A stretch of DNA of 64,000 bases from Nematostella vectensis (taxonomy: Eukaryota; Cnidaria; Anthozoa; Actiniaria; Edwardsiidae): contig NC_064035.1 in the NCBI RefSeq assembly GCF_932526225.1, forward strand, positions 7,129,501 to 7,193,500. The letters are read 5' to 3'. Positions 36,101 through 47,800 of this stretch are shown in pieces (position 1 is the first letter of the stretch; each line of letters starts with the position of its first letter). A program made the translations under genes and the position numbers. Below the pieces are notes generated by a model that saw only the letters and a list, made by a program, of their open reading frames with translations, was not told the DNA's origin and did not search any database.

Positions 36101-39100
36101 TTTTCGGTGCAAAATTTAAAATTTTGCGCTATCAGTGCACCTGCATAAATTATTCTCGCGATGTGATGAAATGCTCATATTTCAGAGTGCACACAGCTAG
36201 GTATAGCATTATTTTACGATAGATAGAAACATTTTTAGATGGACAACTCTTGGAATGATATTTATTTTGGTTTAGAATATGAAAGTTCATTGAAGCGCTC
36301 AGAGCAATTGTCCTGACATGTTCTCTCATTGACGGCTGATTGATACCTGATTGTTCTTGAGCCTGGGGGTGGAAGGAGCCCACTCTTATAGCGGAACCTC
36401 GTGTTTAAGTTTCAGAGTAGGCAGTGGAAATTGTTAGGTAGGGGTTGGAAGTTATAAGTCCAAATAAAACATTAATCCCCATTAAAAAAAGCTGGTAGCT
36501 GGTGGTTTTGCTGGCCTAAATAAAACTCCTGTTCAGGATTACAAATTGGGCTATGAAGAAGTATGTAGCAGCACAGCTATTTAATTTTTTCAGTTTTATA
36601 AACTAATTTGAAACAGTTGAGCAGGTGCAACCTTATTTTGTCACCTAACCTGGAAATGTTGTGGCAGATCTTGGGCACCTGTGTACGAATGTGTCGTAAG
36701 GACAAACCATTGGCAGTACGTGCTGAGGGCGGAGAAACATTAGGTAAAATGACTATTATTCTCTCTCTTTCAATCAACCACTATCAATCAATCATGGCTA
36801 GTAATCGAGGAGTACTAAACAGCACCTGGGCCAGAGGTTCTCCTTTTGCCAAACACACAATTCAACCTTGATGCCCCCTTCCAAACTTTGGCACTTACAA
36901 GGCACTTACAAGTTTTTTTTAGCCAAACGGCTTATTATAAGTTATTTATAAAAGACATTTTTTGTGCGATTTTAATATTTTTTCACATTTTCAAATCTAG
37001 TTATTATAGCATCCTTCTGTTATCCAATCATGTTCAATATATTTCTCTGGGAAAATCAATTAAAAAAGTTAAAGACAACTAAAGAGGAAGCAATATTTTT
37101 ACTAAAAAAATCTGATAATAGATCAAGGCCCACATTTTGCTTTGTATATTTGATATAGCATACTTGATTGAGGAAGATACCGAACTTCAACAACTAGCTG
37201 CCATTTCTGATCACCTGGTTAAGACGTTAATTGGCTTTCTTCATCGAGAAGATCTAGATGATGACTCGTATGCAGCCATGAGAGAGGTACCCCCTCCCAT
37301 CCTAGATTTTTTGCATGAAACGTCTGCCAAACGTAAGGAAATTTTATTTTTTGCTCAAGAAAAAGATATAATGTTTTTCCTATAGTGGTGACCTATGCCA
37401 AGTCATTTATAGAATCCCGGTTTGATTACAATGGAAAGGTAGAGTACGATAACCCCTCTAAGAGCATGAGGCTCCTTGCCTTGGGCGCTTTGTGCGGCAA
37501 ATATTATCTTAATAATTATGTATCAACCCCCCCCCCCCCACCCCCCCTAATGGGCAATTCTTATATTGTTTTGTGCAGAGCTCTTTCAAGGCGTTAGCAT
37601 CCCTTGGGGCTAATGACGAAGATATACGAAAGAAGGTAAGATAAAAGGTTGGCGTAGCTATTGGGTGTGCTAAGTGCTTCGGAGTGGGAAGGGCTCCTTG
37701 AATCATGCCATGGAGTACCCCAAAAAAGAGAATCACCCATAATAAGACCAATATACTACAGTATCTAATGAGTTTTGTTAATCCAAATGCTTGTAGATTA
37801 TTGAGTTGGAGAGTACCATGGACCATGTAGTGACGGGACTAGAAGACACGAACCCGGACGTTCAGCTTGCTGCTGTCAAATGCCTGCATAGCTTGTCACG
37901 GTCCGTACAGCAGCTACGGACCAGCCTTCAAGACACCATGGTGTGGAAACCCATCATGAAACTGATGCATAACGCCTCCGAGGGGATGCTCACCGTTGCA
38001 TCTTCTGCACTCTGCAACTTGCTCCTCGAGTTCTCACCCAGTAAAGAGGTATGTCGCATGCGCATAGCAAGGCATTGGGGTGTACCCCCCTCCATTTTTA
38101 GGCCCAGTAAAGAGGTATGTCACACACGTGAGCTAGGCACAGGAGAGCGTAAACCCCTCATTTGGGCCGTGAAAAGCGGTATTTTTTATCATACGACCTT
38201 ACATCCCCTGCCTCCCCCTTCTTCAGCAAACCGTGTCAAGGTCAGCATATTCGTCCATGTCCACATCTCTTATCAGATTTATTTCAAACTTTTTTTTTTG
38301 TTCTCGCTCGGCAAATTTCTTATTAGGAAGCGGGAGGCCTGTGATAATCTAAAACGTTAGGGTCTAGGCCTCTTTCTGAAGTTGACTCGGAAATTCTCGA
38401 CTTATACAGTTCCAAGGCGAAAAAAAAACAATGACTGAAGCAATTTAAAAGATGCGGGCTCACATGAACGTAATAAAGAAAGGGTAGAAATCAACACAAG
38501 GTTTAGAAGGTATGTTGAACGCCTCTGAAACAGAGTGGTTGCGCTGACGTTATGCGCGTTAGCCAACAGGCTCCCCACCCTATGCGCATGAACGCTCATA
38601 AGAGATCGGCACTGCATAAACAACAGAAAAATTAAGAATATAGAAAAAAATACATATGTCCTTTCACTTGTTTCTTTAAAATCAGATTAGAAATAAAGTT
38701 TATTCTTCCCGCTTTGCAGTGATTGGTTTGTTTTACTCGTATCTCATTTTTTAGAAGGTGGGTAAATTGGACATGTTTTGGAAGCTGTTTTGAGGTGAAT
38801 ATGCTACTTCAAAGACATCAATATACACGAGATACCAAGAAAAGAAACCAAGCCTGTGGTTAGCGTTAGGGGGCTAACGAAGGGCCAACGCTCGAACGAA
38901 ACGTCAGCGCAACTAGTCTGTTTCACAAAGGCGTTCAACATACCTTTTTAACCTTGTGTTGATTTATACCTTTTCTACACCACGCCTACGCAGACCATAT
39001 GTAGTCTTTCTAGTTATACCACGTAATAAAGACTAGAAATATAGATTTTTTTGCGTGCCGGCTCATATGGCGCACTAGTGTCAAGACATTCTTCCAAAAT

Positions 39101-41798
39101 TTTACGAAACGTTGATCTGCACCAATTAAGTTTACCGAGACAGACAGAAACTTACATTGAAATGAATCTGTCTCGCTAGTGTCACACGCGAATTAAGATA
39201 CAAATTACAAAGTTATCATTCCTGCAGTTATTTTTATTATAATGAACAAGTGAAAGCGCTGGAACCAAAAGTATGGACAGTTCCAATAAATGTATTCATA
39301 TACTTTAGAGGCCTTCAACCTGTCACCCCAATCACAGGCAGCCCAAGCTCATTACTCGACTAAGTTTGAAGCCATTCGGCAGGGATTTCACAGGGTAACT
39401 GAGTTTTATCCTTCACTATATAAATAATTATTTATTGGTGTCAAGTATTTTTTTTATTGTGAAATTGAAATTAATTCTTACAGTCCCTGAAGAAATGCAA
39501 AGGTGTATTGATTGATAAATAGGTATATTTCTAAAGAAATTTGTCTCGATGGCCTTCTTGAATATTGTCTCGCCTCTTCTCATAAAACTGATAGTTTTGA
39601 GCACCTCATTGCCACAGCGTGTGTGGTTATCATGTAGAAGGCAAACTGAACGGCACAAGATTACAACGGTTTCTTTGGACCATATACGCAGACATCTCGG
39701 AAAAAAAGAACCTTTAAAAAACTACCTTTCTATATATTTTGTTTCAATTAACATACTTTTAGATGATTTGTTAAAAAAAAACAATTCTAACATCTTTTTT
39801 ACTGCGCTAGTACACACTTAGTTTATTATTTTTGAAATTGTGCATAGGACCTTTTATGCTGATAAAATATTTCATTGCTACTTCATAGCTTAATCATCTA
39901 TTTCAACATTACTTGATATTGTCTTGATTGTCTTTTTCTTTTTTAGAAAAATTATGTTATCAAAATCTTATGCATATTCATCAGTTTACCATCGGTCGAG
40001 TACGTAACAATCACCGATAATTTTAAAAGGAAAACGAGAAAAATATTTCAAAATTTTAAAAGCAGAAGTTTCTTTCAAGATGTGACTGATAATTTAGAGC
40101 GGATATATTATTTTGTCTCTTGTCGGTTCAGGTTTTCTTCAGCCCTTTAGAGGTAAACAGGTGACAAAAATCCTATTAAAATAACCATTACAAAAATTTA
40201 TAAAAAAATTAGTCCAATTGAAATAGCTCAGACTATTAACTCTTCAGCGAGTGTATCCTTAATAATCAACAATAGACTGACCAACCGTCATGTTGGCTAA
40301 ATGGCTCGCGCTTTTGTCTGATCCGCTGGATATGCAAAACACTATAGGCACAGCAAAACCGCTAGCGAGAACGTTTCCTTAGAAGCCGTGAGAGTGAAGG
40401 AAGAATTTTCAAGCTCCCCGCCGCCCTGTAATAGAGATGTGGCTCAAACGGGGATGTCCAGGAGTACCTTTGTTTATTTTGCTGCTATTTCGCTGTGACG
40501 CGACCCCTGATGATACGAAAAACATTGGAAATCTTCTTAAGAAAAACAGGACAGCGAATCAGTCTGACGATATTCAGCATCAACGATATTCAGCATCAAC
40601 GATATTCAGCATCAACGATATTCAGCATCAACGATATTCAGCATTAACGATATTCAGCATCAACGATATTCAGCATCAACGATATTCAGCATCAACGATA
40701 TTCTTCATCAACATCCAGTCTTTCGGCAAATCAAAGCCCCATGACGTCTGACAGCCAAAGCAGTACCCGATAGCGTGGCAACATTACCAGCAGTTACCAA
40801 GGCAATGTTACCAGGGGTTACCAAGTAGGCATTACCGAAAGTTATCAAGGTAACAGTAGCGGTAATCTCCAAGGCAACGGTAACGGTAATCCCCATGGCA
40901 ACGGTAACGATAATCTCCAAGGCAACGGCAATGGTAATCAACAAGGCAACGGCAATCTCCAATGGAACGGTAACGGTAAACCCCAAGCAACGGTCACGGT
41001 AATCCCCAAGGCAACGGACACGGCTATCCCCACGGCAATGATCACGGTAATCCCCAAGGCAACGGTAACGGTAATCTCCGAGGCAACGGTAACCATGTCG
41101 ACAGTAACCACGCCGGCAATTAACTCGTCTGTTCAAGGGGACGAAGAAGCCTTTGCGACGGGAGGGTTTTACCTCGTAATTATGTTAGTTATTGTAGCAT
41201 TTATTGTTGTGGCACAGGTTTATTACGACAACTTGGATCGTGTCCAAGTTCATCCAGCTTTGATAGAAAATCGTATCGACAGAAAATCGCAGGACGCCCT
41301 GGATCGTAGGCGATATATACAAGCCCATGTCTGTATTTGATTTTTTGCTATACGAAAACCCTAAACTGCCTTTTTGCTTTTTAGTAATTTGTAGGAAAAG
41401 CTGTGTTGATTTACATGTTCGATAAAAGTTGTAAATGGTTAATTAAAAGATTAAATTCACTCAAAAACTGTTACGGACTCTTTGCAATCCCCCCCACCCT
41501 CGGACCAAGCCAAGCCACGCCACGCCATGCCACCCCACCTACCCACCACACACGCTAAAACAGCCCACGATCATTGTAATACCTGTTGTAATATTCTGGG
41601 CTTTGTATTTAAGCCTATTTTAGAAGCTGGTGCAGTGAGTCTGCTGGCTGGCTTGACTAAAAGACCTGAAAGCGCACTGAGACTTAACGGGATCTGGGCT
41701 CTAATGGTAGGTCTGCTAGCTAAAAAAGAACATACATGGAATTGCTTGACCTATTTATTTATTCATTCATTCATTCGTTCGTTCGTTTGTGTTTTTGT

Positions 41799-41861
<63 letters not shown>

Positions 41862-44800
41862 TTTGTTTATTTATTTATTTATTTATTTATTTAAACTTAA
41901 ACTTTTCAATAACTTCAAGAAGTTTTCAGATATCGCAAACTCATCTAGTTTATGCCCTCGTTATATTCTTTAGAATATGGCTTACCAAGCGGACGAGATG
42001 ACAAAGAGCAAGATATTGGAAGTACTTGGGCCGACTCAACTCTTCAAGTAAGCTTAGGCCGTTCCAAACGAACATTTGGGTTTGGTACATGAAAAGAACG
42101 CCGTTTAAACTAGGGCATAGTGTTCCTGTTTCCCTTCTTGTATCCAAGGGCCCTCAATTAATGGCCCTGCTATTGCGGTAAACCTGCCACTTTTGGCGAA
42201 GGTGACAAAATCGAAATAAATACAAGTGATGTTTAACGAGGAAACAGTCATTGTTTTTTAACTGCAGTTGAAATAAAAATACTCTTTTTTCCTGCTCTTT
42301 GACGATGGACCACGCCAAGAGTCGGGACAAATTCGTCAATACTTTTCAAGAGACATTCGATTTCTGAGACACCACGCGACCCTCGATAACCAGCCAACAG
42401 ATGCGCCTTGTAGGGGGAACTATCGCTTAGAGATCACGTGACTTTTTGGGTGGCAAACTAGCCCCACAGGCTTTAACCGGTAAAATAATAGCAACAAAAA
42501 GCAACTTATTTAGCGCTCACGAATAAAACCAGAAAGATTTTTTTATATCCGAAAGGGTTTATTTGGGACCTCCTATACGTAATCGATTCGAATCCGTTGC
42601 CTCCTGAAGCAATTATGTTATGTTCAAGGGGACTGATTGTAACAATGTAACGGAACTGCAGTATAAGGATTTTAAGGTTGTTTCAAGATATATACTGTTT
42701 CCACTAAGGCTAGTGAAGCACAAGACACTAAATGGATAAATAATAATATTTAATAATAACTATCTTTGGCTTGACTTTAAGCTTCTGTTGCATGTTTCAG
42801 CTTGCTAGAAGATCCAGACACAAACGTGGTAATGAAGACTTTGGGACTGATGCGAAACTTGCTGTCTGGTCGAGAGGTGAGCCCGAACATCACACACATA
42901 GTGGACTTGACATCACATACATAGTGGACTTGACATTACACATAGTGGACTTTACATCACACATAGTGGACTTGATGACATCACAAAAATATAGTGGACT
43001 TCACATCACACACAGTGGACTTCACATCACACATAGTGGACTTGATGACATCACAAAAATATAGTGGACTTCACATCACACACATAGTGGACTTCACACG
43101 GATTATCATATTCTATTCATATCCTTTTTAACCCGATAGGACGACTTATGAAGACTTTGGCAGAGTCACATGACTATTCTTTAAATTTCCATCTAATCAT
43201 CGTGATTTGACCTCATCCATTCTTTTTCAAAAATCATCGTCAAGCTAACTCTGCTATGATAACTTCTACTTTCCGTTTACTTCCTTATACTTATCCACCT
43301 CGAGACACAATAGCTCAGACCTTTGACATCTCCACATGCCCCTCATAACTCTGTGGAGGGGCGAGTGGTTTGGGCAACGCGTAAAATAGTTTCTGCCAAA
43401 ACCACTTGTTACTGACGCTTAGATAGGTATTCGTCCTGAGGTATAGCTTGGTCTCGTCGTCTAGAGTGGAGGGGTCGACGTCGTCGAAGAGAATGATGAT
43501 CAAGTAGTTTGTCCTGTCTTCGAGCACTTTCTGGTGTGCCGCGCGAAACTCCAACCTACACCACTCGCTCGCAATGAAATGATTGGACAATACCATGATC
43601 ATGCGTTTACTCAAGCGAACGCTGTTCAGGATATTATCGTGAATGCTGGCCCCGATCTCGAAGTCCCTGTCGTGGATGCATAGCCTGTAGGGCGGCACGT
43701 GACTCTCGAGGGTCCTCTGTAGAGTTTCCCGCACCCAGCTGGCGTCTTGACTACTGTACGAGATGAACGTGTCATAGATTTTCGACACGTCCGTGTCGTC
43801 AACTCGGTCGAACGGATGCCAGTTGAAGTGCGTGTACATGAGGATCTTCATCTCCCATCGGAAGCAGTAAGTCATTACGAACGCCACCACACTAAGGACC
43901 AGGAGAACCGCCAACACGATGGCGAGCAGCAAGGATAATCCATCAGTGATGTGCCCTGGCACCGGTGGTCTGTACGCGCTGCAGTTGAAATCACTTAAAG
44001 GTACACTGATGATGGGTAAGCCCTCTAGACGACCAGATGCACAGAGAATGCTACTCGTGTCTTCGATCTTATCCGTATTGTTCGCTAGCCAGTCGCGCAT
44101 CCAACTTGCGTAGCAGTCGCACACGAAGAAGTTATGGCTGATCGACAATGATCGGAAGCCCTCTCGCGCCGTAAGGTTCGTGACACCACGAGAAAGGTAC
44201 TTGAGCTTATTGTCATTTATCGCAAGATTGACTACCCGCGCCAGAGAATCTACAAATGTCATGTTTAATTCTTTTATTTCGTTATTACTCAATTCTAATA
44301 CTGTGATGTTGCCTAAGTAGTGCCGCCAAGGTAATTCCCTTATCGCGTTGCCTCTTAGATTCACCTCTAGTTCTCCTGCGGGCATCTTGAACGGCAGGCG
44401 ATGGAGCCCGCGCTCACTACAGTCCACTAGCACTGTTTGGTCTATCTCGCGAACTGCGCATGTACACTCCCTGGGACAATTCTCCAAGTCCATAATGCAT
44501 TGGAACTGGTTCTCAGGGACGCGCAGCAAGGCCACATTGCGCAATCTTGTGGGCTGTGAACAAATCCAGGAATCAAACTGCGCATGTGTTACATCAGGAT
44601 AATCCGCTGTCAAACGTTTCAGGAGGCGGAACAGCGCTGTAAGTTTGCAGTTACAAATGAGTGGGTTGTCGCGCAAGTCGATGTGATAGACGCGAAGGAT
44701 CACTTTCAGCTTCCCCAGCTGGGTCTTATTTAGGCTACCGATGTCAATACTACTTATTCCATTATTAGCCAGGTTGAGCTCGACTTTGGTGCTCTTAAGC

Positions 44801-47800
44801 TGATTGTCCGAGGAACTCGCGGATCTTCGCAGGTTGTAAAAAAGCTGATCAGCCGTGACGGAGTCTAGCACGTCGAGAATCCCGCCGAAAGTGATCGCGT
44901 TGGACGACAAGTCCGCGCTCTCGAGGTTCCTCAGTAGGAACACTGCTCGTGGAACCCTGGTCAGGCGGTTCCTCTGTAAGGTCAAAGTCTTGAGAGTGTT
45001 GGAGTTTTCGGGAAGGGCGTTATTCTCGATCTCCGTTAAATCGTTATCATTTAGAGTCAGTGTTTCGATCTCTTCGTTCCCGTACAGTAGCCCGGCCTGC
45101 AAGCGCTGGAGTCTGTTATTATTAAGGTAAAGCCGTTTCAGGCGTTTCATATCCGTAAACACGCGATTAGGAAGCGTAGAGAGGAAATTGTGGTTGAGCC
45201 GTAACTCAAGCATGGATCCTTGACCTCTGAAAAGCTGTTCCGGAAAATCTCTGATCTCGTTGTTACTAAGGTCAATGATGTTTACTCCGCTTAAATTGCT
45301 GAAACAAGAGCCTCCGATAACGCGCAACCCATTTCCCTTGATCGATAGTTTTTGCAGATGACCCGTGAACGGGTACTGTGAGAGATTGCGAATCTGGTTG
45401 TAGTCGAGGACAAGAAAGCGGCGATAAAGGCGTGGCTGCACCACGCTACCCTCCTGGTAGTGATGATTAAACACAGGGAGCCGGCTCAGGTTCCGGGGAA
45501 GACTCAGCGGCTCATGGCTCCAGGGGAAGTCCGGTGGCCTGGTCAAGCTGTTGTTGTTCAGATCTAAGGCTTGTAGTCGAGGCATAGCCGTCTTAAACTG
45601 TTCCGGAATCTCCGTGATGGAGAGATTCGATAACAGTACTTCAGCCATACGAGGCCATTCAAACCCCGTTAAGATTCTGGGAATCCCTGTTCCGCTGCTC
45701 TGTAGCGAAAATGTCCCAATATTGCGCAGCCCCGTGATGCTTTCTGTATCCGCATAAAGTAGTTCCGCGCCGTGTGTGAAAAGCTGTACGCGATAATCAG
45801 TGGCGTTGCCAAGAACAGATACATCATGAACTGTAACACTACACGGGCCTGCCATCTGATAAAACGAAATTACGTTCTTCCGCTTCACTTCTGGGCTATT
45901 GCAAAATATTATTCTCGTGCTTGAGCGACAGACGATGGCAAGATAGTACTGAACGGTTGATGAGTTAGCAAGGGGTTGAATCCACGGACCCAAGTCCAGT
46001 GAACACTCTGCGCCTCCCTTAATCTCACACTTGGTAAAGAACATCGGGATCTGGCCTGTAGGGCTTCTGAATGTCGACGGCATGCGAAGATTCGCGCACT
46101 CTTTCTTGCAGTTCTCATCTCGCGAAGGCGCACCAGCTATTAGCAAGGCACGGAGGAAGAGAACGGAGACCCAAGCGTTACAAAAACACTGAGTTACTTG
46201 CCTTAGTATGCTACCCTTCATCTCGAGTGCTGATATTTTTTCCGTTGTCTCGATTAGGAAGTCTGATGTTCAGAGTATATCAGTGGACTTTTGTGATTTC
46301 CTTATAAACATCACGCTGTCTGTCACGTCTCTGGCACATCCGGTGTTCTGATTGGTAGAGCCTTTAAACATATACCCGGAAGTCATACCGAGTAGTTTGC
46401 TCTGGATAATTCCGTAATGTCTTCGGAATTCAATATCATAGATCAGTATGTATATAACCATAGTGTTTTTATCGATGTGATAGAAATCTAAACCTCGTAC
46501 TTTACGGGGCGTTGCAGTCCTAGTTTTGTTTCAAATGCTAATTCTATCTGGGTTGTGCTGATTCAAGAATGATTCGTCTTGAAAAGTCTAGAATTACGTT
46601 TTTTTTTTGAAAAGGTCAAACTGGCTTTGTTTATACATTGTTTGTGTTATGACCACAAAATCCCCCATTCTAAATTAGGATCTTGGTGGGATCTTGACTG
46701 ACTTCAGTAATCCTGCTTAATATTGTATGATCACTTGCAATAGGCACGTCTCTTTAACGGCAAAGTGCAAAACAGACCTAGTGGCGTTTGTGGTTTCAGT
46801 TGAGATCCGGAAGTGTGTGTTTTTTCTTATTTTTCATCGTCATCTTAAAATATTAAAGATTTAAGCCATTGCCAATTGACGGTTTGGAATAATACCTCCA
46901 GATTAACATAATAAAGTGAGTGGATTTTTTGTGTCTTGATCGTGGACATATAATCAGCTTGAAGGCTGAAACGTCTCAGCTTTAGGAGGGTTTCACTATG
47001 TCTTTCATTTCAGCTAAAGTAACTTCCCTATAATATTATATTAGCAAGTATTGTCATGTTTTGTACAAAGGATGAAAGAATGTGTTGCTTGGGTCACGCT
47101 ATCTCATCTAACCCATTCACGATTGTCATGTGACTCATTCGCGGGATTGAGTCATTTTACCTCATCTAATTTATTCCCAGCATCGAATCACGCTATTTCA
47201 TTTGATCCATTCACATCATTGGGTTACTCTTTCTCATCTAATCCATTCACAGAATTGGGTCACGCTGTCTCATTTAATCCACTTACGTCATTGGGTCACG
47301 CTATCTCATCTAATCCATTTACAGAATTGGGTCACGCTGTCTCATTTAATCCATTTACATCATTGGGTCACGCTATCTCATCTAATCCAGTCACAGCATT
47401 GGGTCACGCTATCTCATCTAATCCATTTACATCATTGGGTCACGCTATCTCATATAATCCATTCACAACATTGGGTCACGCTGTCTCATTTAATCCATTC
47501 ACATCATTGGGTCACGCTATCTCATTTGAACCATTTACATCATTGGGTCACGCAATCTTATTTAATCCATTCACATCATTGGGTCACTATCTCATCTAAT
47601 CCATTCACAGCATTGGGTCACGCTATCTCATTTAATCCATTTACATCATTGGGTCACGCTATCTCATTTGATCCATTCACATCATTGGGTCACGCTATCT
47701 CATCTAATCCATTCACATCATTGGGTTACGCTATCTCATTTAATCCATTTACATCATTGGGTCACGCTATCTCATCTAATCCATTCACATCATTGGGTCA

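Larger units (their letters stand above)
40437..41340 (+). pseudogene. Possible repeat-rich membrane protein, frame broken
   Basis: This lies within ARMC8 intron 13, same strand. The first frame (40437-40751) starts with a signal-like [18 protein letters not shown], then runs into a 16-bp repeat and stops. A second frame, open from 40774 to 41340, reads through Asn/Gly-rich repeats (QGNGNGN), then Thr/Val-rich repeats. It ends with a membrane helix [19 protein letters not shown] and a charged tail. Together they look like a secretory stalk protein whose frame was lost: the 16-bp unit shifts frame with each copy, and TAG stands at 40771. An intron could reconnect them. I know no homologue, and chance is possible. 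Confidence 0.3.

Noticed and set aside
36617-36667. A longer start of ARMC8 exon 10
   Set aside because: In frame, but it would insert 17 residues absent from the orthologue. The internal TGGCAG acceptor gives a clean match, so the longer form is at most an alternative.
37385-37597. A possible extra ARMC8 exon reading [14 protein letters not shown]
   Set aside because: Its acceptor gives an immediate stop in the required phase. Exons 11 and 12 join directly in phase and match the orthologue without it.
40708-41136. A minus-strand 142-codon frame of Arg/Tyr/Cys-rich repeats
   Set aside because: Antisense reading of the CAACGGTAACGG minisatellite. The plus strand has the better protein-like features.
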